Positions 54,290-64,000 of a DNA stretch of 64,000 bases are shown here, piece by piece. The notes beneath the pieces are model-generated. The model was not told the DNA's origin. It did not search any database and was given only the letters and a program-made list of their open reading frames with translations. The DNA is from Plantago ovata (lineage: Eukaryota > Streptophyta > Magnoliopsida > Lamiales > Plantaginaceae): positions 60,253,253 to 60,317,252 of the forward strand of contig CM051458.1 of the NCBI GenBank assembly GCA_028274465.1, in the 5' to 3' direction. How positions within the stretch are numbered: the stretch's first letter is position 1; each line of letters starts with the position of its first letter. The position numbers were made by a program, and so were the translations under genes.

Positions 54290-55690
54290 TCAAGCGTAGA
54301 ATCTCTGGAGGTTGGAAGTATTCCACGGGTTCTTCAATACTTTTCCCTCCATGTCTTGGAGATGATAGCTTCCATTGGACCTTGCTTCGACTATCTTGTA
54401 GGGGCCTTCCCAGTTGGGTTGCATTTTCCCAACTTTGCCCAGGATGTCCGCTCTTCGGAGTACTAAGTCTCCTACTTGGAAGTCTCTCTCCTTTACGCCC
54501 TTGTTGTAGGTCTTCGCGATCAGTGCTTGATATCTGAGGATGTTGGCGAGGGCATTGGTCCTCGCTTCGCTTACCGTCTCCAGATCGAAGAGTCTCTCGG
54601 TATGATTATCCTCGTGTTGATACCTTGGATTCTGAGGGTTTCTACCGCCACTTCCGCTGGTATTACTGCTTCAGAATCATAAACTAGCGAGAAGGGAGTC
54701 TCTCTTGTAGCTGTTTTTGAAGTTGTGCGGTATGCCCATACCACTCCATCAAGCTCGTCGACCCAGTCCTTGTTGGTGGCGAACCTCTTTTGCAAGTTGT
54801 TAACAAGGATTTTGTTGACGGCTTCTGTTTGCCCGTTGGATTTAGGATGTCCTACCGAGGTATACCTCCTCTCAATCTTCATTTCCTTGCACCATTCATT
54901 GAACCTTTGGCCACAAAATTGAGCACCATTGTCCGAGATGAGGACTCTCGGCAAGCCAAATCGACACACGATGTTTCTCCATACAAAGTTCATCACCCTT
55001 TGTTCGGTGATAGTAGACACTGCTTCAACTTCCGCCCACTTGCTAAAGTATTCGACCGCAACAATGATGAATTTCTTTTGACCCGTGCCTCTTGGGAAAG
55101 GACCGACTATGTCGATGCCCCATATGTTGAAAGGGCAAGTGATTGTAATGGGCATGAGAGGTTTCGCCGGGACATTGATCAAGTTGGCGTGCATTTGACA
55201 CTCCTCGCACCTTCTTACAAATCGAGCAGCATTTTCACGAACAGTGGGCCAGTAGTATCCTTGGCGAATGATTTTTTGCGCGAGGGTTCTTCCTCCGGCA
55301 TGGTCCCCGCAACTTCCTCTATGCATTTCTCCTAAAAGTTTTTGCACTTCTTGTTCGACGACGCATCTCAAGTAGACTCCTTCGAAGGATCTCTTGTACA
55401 AGTAATCTCCTTGCATGATGTAGCGGCCTGCTTTTCCTTTGATCTTCCTTGCTTCAGCCTTATCACGAGGAAGGCTACCATTCGTGAGATAGGTAGCGAT
55501 CTCTTGCATCCAACTTGGTTGAGTGTCAATCGCCAAGACGTTTGGCTTTGATGACCATAGGGATGATGCATTTATTCTCATAAGTATCACATTCCGGGTA
55601 TCCACTCCTCCGGAAGCCGAAGCATAGTTTGATAGGGCATTTGCTCTTTGATTGAGATCCCTTGAGAACTTCTCAATCTCACAACTTTCA
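54290..55690 (-). pseudogene. Tat-type Ty3/gypsy RNase H tail and integrase
   Basis: Reading left from 55690: the end of RNase H (NQRANALSNYAS), then from 55605 a long frame with the integrase zinc finger (HRGSCGDHAGG...CEECQMH) and catalytic core (GIDIVGPFPRG, LISDNGAQF, NGQTEAVNK giving D, D, E). A WAYRTTSKTATRETPFSLVYDSEAVIP segment follows. A one-base frame change near 54590 leads to the C-terminal domain (FQVGDLVLRR, WEGPYKI, WNTSNLQRFYA), ending at 54290. The core residues are all present. It differs clearly from the Athila-type C1 integrase and fits the Tat lineage. Confidence 0.87.
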
Positions 55691-55963
55691 AATTATTAGC
55701 ATAGAAGACTTTTTCTCTTATTGATTTGGAAGCTTAAGCATAGAAATTGGACATCTTTGATTCTCGATTTGTGCTTGTAAGTTAGCAATTCATCGGAGAT
55801 TTACAACCTTCGTTGGTAACTTGTATCTCACGATTTTTCTGCTTTTATTTATTTCATTCAAATGGTTTCATTCAATCTTGCTTTAATTCTTGTTGATTGC
55901 AATTTATCTATGAGTAGCTAAATCTATCGTTGGTGATAGTATGTGATTTCTTAGCTAGGGTTC
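55691..55963 (+). repeat. Diverged LTR fragment, cut by G
   Basis: It resembles the LTR part after the TATA box in A' (GGAGATTTACAACCTTCG, ATGAGTAGCTAAATCTATCG, GTATGTGATTTCTTAGC) but is clearly more diverged. It ends at GGTTC, the candidate duplication of G. Confidence 0.75.
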
Positions 55964-57166
55964 TGATGAACGTGTATTTTACACTTTCATTTGAGTCTTT
56001 TTTCACCAATTTAGCTATCCTCTATGTTAATTTAGCTATATTTTAGTGCATTTTATTAGAATAGTGTCACGTTTCCCTTTAGTTTGTATATTTTACAGGT
56101 TTGGGTGAAAAATGAGGTCTTCCGGGCAATTATATTGAAGTAGACAAGGAATTGGTGTTTCGAAGGCCTAATTGGAGTATCTAGAAGACTCCGGATAGGA
56201 TTTGAAGTCTAGGGATAGAGTCTGAAGGCTAAAAGGTCACTAGAAGGCAAAAAATCCAAAAAGGAAAAGAAATCTTAAAACGCGTCGAAAACGCGTTTCC
56301 AGCCGACAGAACATCCCGGGCGAGTCGCCCGGGACGTGGGACGAATCACCCCACACCAGGCGAATCACCCGGTGTGTGGGGCGACTCGCCCCACACCTGC
56401 CGAATCACTATATATAGTTGCTCAGTTTTCTCCGTTTTTCATACTTTTCCAGACCTTTTCTCTCACCATTCTCATTAGTTTTAGGTAGGAATTCTCAAGA
56501 GCTTGTTCTGGGGATTCTTAGCTTAGGAGATACTTTTTCTTAGCGTTTTGGAGCTTGTAAGATCGCGATTCTTCGGAGATTGACAACCTTCGGTAACATT
56601 GTATCTTACAGTTTTTCTATTTATATTTATTTATCTTTCAACATGTTTTCATTCAATCTTGCTATGATTTCTGTTGATTGCATGACATCTATGAGTAGCT
56701 AAACTTCTCGTTGGTGATAGTATGTGATTTCGTAGTGAAGGGTTAATAATTATGCTAATGGCTATATCGCGCATTAGGCTTGAGTTATTGCTTTATTTCT
56801 TTGATCTATCTAAAACCTCTATCTTCGTAGTGTTGAATAATAACGGAACACAATTGGACAATTCATTGATCAAAGATCTCTATGCAAAACCGGGTACTTC
56901 ATGCATGATTATTAACCTGCTATGCTTTGAATGATCATACTATCACCAGCCTCCATTATCTGATAAGAAAAACCTTTGCTAAGTAGTTTGTTGATTTTAT
57001 ATTCTTAAGTTAGATTAGATAAAGCTAGTTATAGTCCTTAGAGATCGACACTCGAGGTTATTTTACTACTACACTACGGTTTTCGTTGTGGTTATGAATT
57101 GCCTTTGGCTCAATACAAATTTATTTGATTAACTAGAATCTGACAAGTTCTAAAACCAGTTCATCA
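55964..57166 (+). repeat. G 5' LTR
   Basis: 1203 bases, TGATGAACG to CAGTTCATCA, inserted in an older LTR. It has four GC dyads (56316-56396) and a TATA box at 56409. Confidence 0.92.
56409..56417 (+). promoter_or_regulatory. TATA box of G 5' LTR
   Basis: TATATATAG, 12 bases after the dyad array. Confidence 0.65.
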
Positions 57167-57169
57167 AAT

Positions 57170-57187
57170 TGGCGCCGTTGCCGGGGA
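57170..57187 (+). other. Primer binding site (tRNA-Asp), G
   Basis: TGGCGCCGTTGCCGGGGA, exact, three bases after the LTR. Confidence 0.93.
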
Positions 57188-57310
57188 CTATACTCCTTTT
57201 TTCTTTTAGCTTTTTTATATTTTCAGCATTCAATTCCTAGTTCTAGTAGTTTTTATTTTCCTATTTAATCTCTCTCTGATACTCCTTTCCTAGCTTGTTA
57301 CAGATAGTAT

Positions 57311-58407
57311 ATGCGACATACACGATCTAGAGGAACACCGCTTGCTGATTCAATTGTTGAGATCGACAGAGTCTACCACCAAAGAAGGCGATTACTTCGA
57401 AGGCGTGAACTAGAGGAAATAGAGGATACCGATTTCTCTGAATCTCTACACAGTCTTTTCAAGGAAATGGACGGAATGGCAAAAGCTAGACCACTGAAAG
57501 CATGGGTTCAACCCTCCAAGAATCGTATGAGGGGACCGGCGATTGTTCTTTCGTCTGCAACTCGTGCTCTGGAAATCAAGAACCACGCGTTCCAACAACA
57601 TCCGAGGTTCTATGGCTTAGCAAGGAAGATGTGATGGGGCACTTGCACGATATCGATGATTTCGTCAACCAACTCCCACGACCCGGGGCTGAAATAACAA
57701 CGGATGAGTTGAGGATGAAGGTTTTTGCTATGGGGCTTGGCGACAGAGCCAAGTCATGGTTGAGTTCTCTACCGGCGGGCTCGCTGGACACTTGGGAGAA
57801 GGTTTTTTCAACTTTCATGGAAAAATACTTCCCTCACACCTTGACTACCGCGCTTAAGGCGCAATCACTGGATTCAAACAGGACTATGATGAGACCATCT
57901 ACACCGTGTTTGAGAGTTTCCAAGACCTCATGAACAAGTGCCCTCACCATGGTTTTGAGCTTTCGGATCTAGTCCAACACTTCTACAATGGACTAACGTT
58001 CGAGAACCAACAAGTGGTGGATTTCCAATGCCGTGGCAATATTTGGGAAGAAACCGCGGAAGCCGCCTGGGCGGTTTTCGAAAGGCTTGCTAAGGGGTCG
58101 CAATTCAAGGACCCAACAGCAATGGTTAGGAGACGTGGACCTGAAGCTCCACCTACTCAAGAAGCCCCTATGTATGGGGGGAATGGGGATCGATTTGAGT
58201 GCTTTACCAACGAATTGAAGCAAGTCCTCAAGAGCGCCACTGGAACATCTGTGTCGAACGAAGTTTGCCAAATATGCAAGAACTATGGGCATGGGGCTCA
58301 TATGTGTAGATCGGAGCTTGCATATGATGATGGCAACTGGGTTCAAGGAGGCGAAGAGGAAGCCTTTGCTACGGAATTTGGTACTCAAGAAGCTAGCTAC
58401 GGACAAG
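57311..58407 (+). pseudogene. gag: G gag, cut by H
   Basis: ATG at 57311 (MRHTRSRGTPL, where relatives read MPHTRS). The frame breaks near 57630 and 57870 and is open again from 57906 through the CCHC knuckle (CQICKNYGHGAHMC) to ASYGQ, where H is inserted after ACAAG. It has the EIEDTDFSESLHS segment, like A'. Confidence 0.85.
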
Positions 58408-59709
58408 TGATGAATGTGTATTTTACACTTTCATTCGAGTCTTTTTTACCTATTTTAGCTATCCTCTATGTTAATTTAGCTATATTTTAGTGCATTTTAT
58501 TAGAATAGTGTCACGTTTCCCTTTAGATTTTATTTTACAGGTTTTGGTTGAAATTCGTAGATTTCCGGGAAATTATATTGAAGTTGACAAGGAATTGGTG
58601 TTCCAGAAGCCTATTGGAGTATCTGAAGGTTTCCGAATAGGATTGAAGACTAGGGGCGAATCTGGAGGTTAGGAGGCTACTAGAAGTCAGAAACCGAGTC
58701 CGAAAAGGGGAAGAAATCCAAAAACGCGTCGAAAACGCGGAATTCCGCGAAAAAAAACGTCGGGCGAACCCCGCAGAGGTGGGGCGAACCGCCCCACACC
58801 GGGCGAACCGCCGGTGTCTGGGGCGAACCGCCCCACAATAATTCGAAGCCTATATATAGTTGCTCAGTTTTCTCCGAAAATCATATCTTTCCAGACCTAC
58901 TTTCTCACCTCTCTCTGTAGTTTTAGGTAGGGACTTCCCAGAGCTGTTCTGGGGGTCCGTAGTTTAGGGGACTCTTTTTCATAGCAGTTTGGAGCTCGTA
59001 GGATCGCAATCATCCGGAGATTGACAACCTTCGGTAACTTTGTATCTTACAGTTTTATTCTATTTATTTTATTATATTCTTTCAACATGTTTTCTTCTAT
59101 GATTTCTGTTGATTGCATGCCTATTATGAGTAGCTAAACTTATCGTTGGTGGTAGTATGTGAATTCTTAGCTAAGGGAAGGTAATCATGCTAATGGCTAT
59201 ATCGCGCATTATACTCCGTGTCATTGCTTTATTTCGTTGATCAGGCACAACCTATATTCTCGTAGTTGTATTAATTATTATGCACAATTGGACATCGTCG
59301 ACCTGTGCGCGAGTTATCTTCGTAGTGTTGAATAATTACGGAACACAATAGGACGGCAGTGATTGACTTGTCAGACCAATTATCTTCGTAGTGCTTAATA
59401 ATTGCAACAGGACACTAGATTGATTCAAAGATCTCTATGCAAGACCGAGGAATTTATGCATGATTATTGACCCGTTATGCTAAGAAGGATCATACTATCA
59501 CCAATCTCCATTATCTGCTAGAAACCCCTTTGCTATCTGTCTGCTGTTTTATATTCTCTTGTTAAATAGATAAAGCTAGTTATAGTCCTGAGAGAACGAC
59601 CTCGAGTCATTTCTACTGCTACACTACGGTTTTCGTTGTAGTTGTGGATGCCTTTGGCTAAATACATATTATTTGACTGAACTCGGAACCGACAAATCCG
59701 CGTTCATCA
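58408..59709 (+). repeat. H 5' LTR
   Basis: 1302 bases, TGATGAATG to CGTTCATCA. Four GC dyads (about 58763-58837) precede the TATA box at 58851. Its sequence body is closest to the C1 LTR but its dyad number is like A'. Confidence 0.92.
58851..58859 (+). promoter_or_regulatory. TATA box of H 5' LTR
   Basis: TATATATAG downstream of the dyad array. Confidence 0.65.
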
Positions 59710-59711
59710 AA

Positions 59712-59729
59712 TGGCGCCGTTGCCGGGGA
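59712..59729 (+). other. Primer binding site (tRNA-Asp), H
   Basis: TGGCGCCGTTGCCGGGGA, exact, but two rather than three bases after the LTR (one T fewer than in the relatives). Confidence 0.9.
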
Positions 59730-59956
59730 CTATACTCCTTTTTTCTGTTTAATTTGTTTATATTTTCAGCTTTAGATTCCTAATTCTACTAGTTTTAGTT
59801 TTCCTTTTTAATCTCTGATACTGCTCCCCTAGTCTGTTTCTAATTCTCCTTTCCTAGCCTTAGTAGTATTCGAAATCTAGAAATATTCTCGATTTTTGAA
59901 ATTTCTAACGAGGCTAATTTTTAGTTTTGAGCTACTCCTGATACAGATTTCCAGGT

Positions 59957-61111
59957 ATGACGACCTTAAAAGCCCGCTTGACACCGACGTTCTCGCAAGT
60001 CAGGAGGGGGCCAGCTATATACTGGAAGAAGAGTTATCGGTGTACGAGGTAACAAGCACCTAGTGAGAAGGATACCAAGGTTCGAAGAAGGAGAGGATAT
60101 GAATCCAATAAGCTTCATCAGGTCTATGAAGAGGAGGTAGCAAAAGTTCCAGCAAAGGGGTTCACCGAGGATCATTATGCAGGAAATTATTTCCTTTTGC
60201 TTTGGGCTATGCACCGAGGATATGGATAGAAAGTTAGCACCAGGATCACTGAAGACCTGGAGCCAAGTAGTAGAGGAGTTCTTGGCGCGTTTCATGCCTA
60301 CCATGAGACGATTGCACTACGGACGGAATCGGATCGAATACTTCAAGCAAGGAGAATACGAGCGGTTCTGTGCACCTATGAACGATTGAGCTGTATAAAC
60401 GTGTGTGCCCCCACCACCGTTTCGACGATGGGGAGCTGATTTGGTTTTTTGTTGGAGGACTACGAGATGAAGTAAGGCTTCAAATAGATGGGAATGTGGA
60501 GGTTTAGAAAAATGTACAGTTGAAGAGGCAGTGAAGGTCTTTCAACCGTACGCCAATGGATCCGCACAATCCGAGAAATAATGTCGAATGAAGTCGCCAA
60601 CATATACTCAAATCAAGACGAAATTGACGGGTTATACGAAGGCTATCTGAGGACGAAGACATCAGTGAGGAGGAGGAACTTGCATTTACGCAGGGATTAA
60701 AGCCATGAGAGTGTCTTCGAGGTAGCACACGCAGGACAGGCTGAAGAAACTCTTCGATCGAGAAGGCTTTTGAAGCGATCGAAGTAACTGAGCAACCTTA
60801 TCAAAAATTAGCCTACTGAAGTGCTGGCAAGTGCGTGTAAAGAAGTCCAGGATACCCCACAGGGAGTATGTGAGCAAACCACCAGAGGTGAGGGAGCGAA
60901 TCACCCCCGACTCCAGGGAATCGGTCAATCCTTAGTCCTACCAAATGAGACATCTGAAGCTGATCCCGAGCAACCTCAGCTGTGGTACCGAAGCGAATGA
61001 GTGCGAAGAGGTGAGTCTACTGCTCCAGGAGGCAAGATGACCAAAATTCCTAACTTTGTCCGTCCTAAGCGGTGGAATCTACTGAGGTCGATATAGAGGG
61101 CCAAGCACATA
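59957..61111 (+). pseudogene. gag: H gag, noisy reading up to the gap
   Basis: It matches C1 gag from MTTLKARLTPTFSQ. Single-base losses occur every few dozen bases and increase towards 61111, so no long frame survives. The contig 4 copy (62766 onward) is cleaner in this part. Confidence 0.8.
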
Positions 61112-61211
61112 NNNNNNNNNNNNNNNNNNNNNNNNNNNNNNNNNNNNNNNNNNNNNNNNNNNNNNNNNNNNNNNNNNNNNNNNNNNNNNNNNNNNNNNNN
61201 NNNNNNNNNNN
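61112..61211. other. Assembly gap, 100 N
   Basis: Exactly 100 N. Both sides carry the same element in the same orientation. Confidence 0.99.
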
Positions 61212-61217
61212 GAAGTG

Positions 61218-62516
61218 TGATGAATGTGTATTTTACACTTTCATTCGAGTCTTTTTCACCTATTTTAGCTATCCTCTATGTTAATTAGCATATTTTAGTG
61301 CATTTTATTAGAATAGTGTCACGTTTCCCTTTAGATTTTATTTTACAGGTTTTTGGTTGAAATTCGTAGATTTCCGGGAAATATATTGAAGTTGACAAGG
61401 AATTGGTGTTCCAGAAGCCTATTTGGAGTATCTGAAGGTTTCCGGATAGGATTTGGAGTCTAGGGGCCGAATCTGGAGGTTAGAAGGCTACTAGAAGTCA
61501 GAACCGAGTCCGAAAAGGGGAAGAAATCCAAAAACGCGTCGAAACGCGGAAATTCCGCGAAAAACCGTCGACGAAACCCCCGCAAGGTGGGGCGAACCGC
61601 CCCACACCGGGCGAACCGCCCGTGGTGTTGGGCAACCGCCCCACAATATTCGAAGCCTATATATGTAGTTGCTCAGTTTTCTCCGAAAATCATATCTTTC
61701 CAGACCTACTTTCTCACCTCTCTCTATGTAGTTTTAGGTAGGGGACTTCCCAGAGCCTGTTCTGGGGGTCCGTAGTTTAGGGGATACTTTTTCATAGCAG
61801 TTTGGAGCTCGTAGGATCGCAATCATCGGGAGATTGACAACCTTCGGAACTTTGTATCTTACAGTTTATTCTACTTATTTTATTATATTCTTTCAACATG
61901 TTTTCTTCTATGATTTCTGTTGATTGCATGCCTATTATGAGTAGCTAAACTTATCGTTGGGGTAGTATGTGAATTCTTAGCGAGGGAAGGTAATCATGCT
62001 AATGGCTATATCGCGCATTATAACTCCGTGTCATTGCTTTATTTCGTTGATCAGGCACAACCTAATTCTCGTATGTTATATTAATTATTATGCACAATTG
62101 GACCATCGTCGACCTGTCGCGAGTTATCTTCGTAGTGTTGAATAATTACGGAACACATTAGGACAGTGATTGACTTGTCAGACCAATTATCTTCGTAGTG
62201 CTTAATATTTGCAACAGGACACTAGATTGATTCAAAGATCTCTATGCAAGACCGAGGAATTTATGCATGATTAGGACCCGTTATGCTAAGAAGGATCATA
62301 CTATCACCAATCTCCATTATCTGCTAGAAACCCTTTGCTATCTGTCTGCTGTTTTATATCTCCTTGTAAATAGATAAAGCTAGTTATAGTCCTGAGAGAA
62401 CGACACTCGAGTCATTCTACTGCTACACTACGGTTTTCGTTGTAGTTGTGGATTGCCTTTGGCTAAATACAAAATTTATTTGACTGAACTCGGAACCGAC
62501 AAATCCGCGTTCATCA
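61218..62516 (+). repeat. H 5' LTR, second reading
   Basis: 1299 bases against 1302 at 58408-59709. Small indels differ between the two copies; here the TATA region reads TATATATGTAG. Confidence 0.9.
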
Positions 62517-62519
62517 AAT

Positions 62520-62536
62520 TGCGCCGTTGCCGGGGA
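62520..62536 (+). other. Primer binding site (tRNA-Asp), contig 4
   Basis: TGCGCCGTTGCCGGGGA, the tRNA-Asp complement lacking one G; contig 3 has the full form. Confidence 0.85.
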
Positions 62537-62765
62537 TATACTACTCCTTTTTCTGTTTAATTTGTTTATATTTTCAGCTTTAGATTCCTAATTCTACTAG
62601 TTTTAGTTTTCCTTTTTAATCTCTGATACTGCTGCCCCTAGTCTGTTTCTAATTCTCCTTTCCTAGCCTTAGTAGTATTCGAAATCTAGAAATATTCTCG
62701 ATTTTTGAAATTTCTAACGAGGCTAATTTTTAGTTTTGAGCTACTCCTGATACAGATTTCCAGGT

Positions 62766-64000
62766 ATGACGACCTTAAAAGCCCGCTTGACACCGACGTT
62801 CTCGCAAGTCAGGAGGGGGCCAGCTATATACTTGGAAGAAGAGTTATCGGTGTACGAGGTAACAAGCACCATAGTGAGAAGGATACCAAGGTTCGAAGAA
62901 GGAGAGGATATGAATCCAATAAGCTTCATCAGGTCCTATGAAGAGGAGGTAGCAAAAGTTCCAGCAAGGGTTCACCGAGGATCAATTATGCAGGAAATTA
63001 TTTCCTTTTGCTTTGGGATATGCACCGAGGATATGGATAGAAAGGTTAGCACCAGGATCACTGAAGACCTGGAGCCAAGTAGTAGAGGAGTTCTTGGCGC
63101 GTTTCATGCCTTACCATGAGACGATTGCACTACGGAATCGGATCGAATACTTCAAGCAAGGAGAATACGAGCGGTTCTGTGACACCTATGAACGATTTGA
63201 GCTGTATAAACGTGTGTGCCCCCACCACCGTTTCGACGATGGGGAGCTGATTTGGTTTTTGTTGGAGGACTACGAGATGAAGTAAGGCTTCAAATAGATG
63301 GGATATGTGGAGGTTTAGAAAAATGTACAGTTGAAGAGGCAGTGAAGGTCTTTCAACCGTACGCCAATGGATCCGCACAATCCGAGAAAATAATGTCGAA
63401 TGAAGTCGCCAACATATACTCAAATCAAGACGAAATTGACGGGTTATACGAAGGCTATTCTGAGGACGAAGACATCAGTGAGGAGGAGGAACTTGCATTT
63501 TACGCAGGGATTAAAGCCATTGAGAGTGTCTTCGAGGTAGCACACGCAGGACAGGCTGAGAACAATCTTCGCATCGAGAAGGCTTTTGAAGCGATCGAAG
63601 TAACTGAGCAACTTATCAAAGAAATTAGCCTACTGAAGTGTGGAAGGTGCGGTAAAGAAGTCAAGGATACCCCACAGGAAGTAGTGAGCAAACCACCCGA
63701 GGTGAGGAGCGAATCACCCCCCGACTCCAGGGAACCGGTCAATCCTAGTCCTACCAATGAGACATCTGAAGCTGATCCCGAGCAACCTCCAGCTGTTGCT
63801 ACCGAAGAGAATGAGTGCGAAGAGGTGAGTCTACTGCTCCGAGGAGGCAAGATGACCAAAATTCCTAACTTTGTACGTCCTAAGCGGTGGAATCTACTGA
63901 GGTCGATAATAGAGGGCCAAGCACATAACAGGAGGTTAGCAGAAGTTCCAAAGAACCTCAAGAAGTTCCGGAAGGGAGTGATGAACCAAGACCATCTGTG
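62766..64000 (+). pseudogene. gag: H gag, cleaner reading
   Basis: The start at 62766 matches C1 (MTTLKARLTPTFSQVRRG). The frame breaks near 62965 (missing G, 'gcaagggttc') and near 63260 (T-run). The same VEV-TAG stop as in C1 follows at about 63315. The linker with CGRCG runs on in the other frame to about 63890 and the window ends in the acidic stretch. No protease is reached. Confidence 0.82.

Larger units (their letters stand above)
55964..58407 (+). mobile_element. G: A'/B-family element, 5' part
   Basis: 5' LTR, perfect primer site and gag, cut at 58407 by element H. Its 3' part would lie beyond H, outside the window. Confidence 0.85.
58408..61111 (+). mobile_element. H: C1/N1-family element, 5' part
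   Basis: LTR, primer site and C1-type gag, cut by the gap. It is inserted in the G gag; the candidate duplication is ACAAG (58403-58407). Confidence 0.85.
61212..64000 (+). mobile_element. H, second reading (contig 4)
   Basis: It begins six bases before the LTR (GAAGTG, against GACAAG in contig 3) and repeats 58402-61111 almost base for base, then runs past it. Most likely it is the same DNA left unmerged. Confidence 0.8.

Noticed and set aside
54790-55335. Plus-strand ORF of 181 codons opposite the Tat integrase
   Set aside because: It is a shadow of the minus-strand integrase, which carries all catalytic motifs.

Overview
This window is repeat-dominated nuclear DNA from a flowering plant. 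It consists almost entirely of nested LTR retrotransposons. The evidence is Ty3/gypsy elements of the Athila type primed by plant tRNA-Asp (primer site TGGCGCCGTTGCCGGGGA), a Ty1/copia element with YVDD reverse transcriptase, a Tat-type integrase, and two intron-containing genes of the plant 'putative gypsy-type transposon' family. I see no ordinary host gene, no rRNA or tRNA gene and no CRISPR array. The species cannot be named from this sequence.

Three runs of exactly 100 N (20844-20943, 39539-39638, 61112-61211) divide the window into four contigs. Contig 1 (1-20843): an LTR end; a minus-strand broken gene, F1 (761-3951); a homologous plus-strand gene, F2 (5060-13367), split by N1, a complete gag-only element (6311-11835, target duplication CTTTC); then C1 (from 13368), the only element here with gag, protease, RT, RNase H and integrase, itself holding an unexplained 0.8 kb insert. 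Contig 2 (20944-39538): element B (21200-29324, target duplication GGAGG) nested inside a relative, A', whose 3' LTR ends at 34358 inside the gag-protease region of a minus-strand copia element; then element E. Contig 3 (39639-61111): the same B and A' 5' parts on the minus strand, the rest of the copia element on the plus strand with a TIR transposon inside it, a Tat integrase, element G, and element H inserted in G. Contig 4 (61212-64000): a second reading of the start of H.

The main result concerns layout. Contigs 2 and 3 overlap end to end in inverted orientation (20944-25105 against 43824-39639), and the copia reading frame broken at 34358/34359 resumes at 47118. Contig 2 therefore appears to be placed backwards. 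Contigs 3 and 4 overlap in direct orientation (58402-61111 against 61212-63928). The non-redundant content is probably near 57 kb.

The elements share LTR ends (TGATGAA...TTCATCA), the tRNA-Asp primer site, a GGTTTGGGGAG polypurine tract and a 3' region with two conserved hairpins. C1 looks like the possible source of enzymes. N1 keeps only gag. The B/A' group keeps gag, protease and a second ORF (30412-31707) behind a leader with a 543-base intron-like segment, but has no reverse transcriptase or integrase. GC-rich dyad arrays sit just upstream of the TATA box in the LTRs and again in the ORF2 leader.
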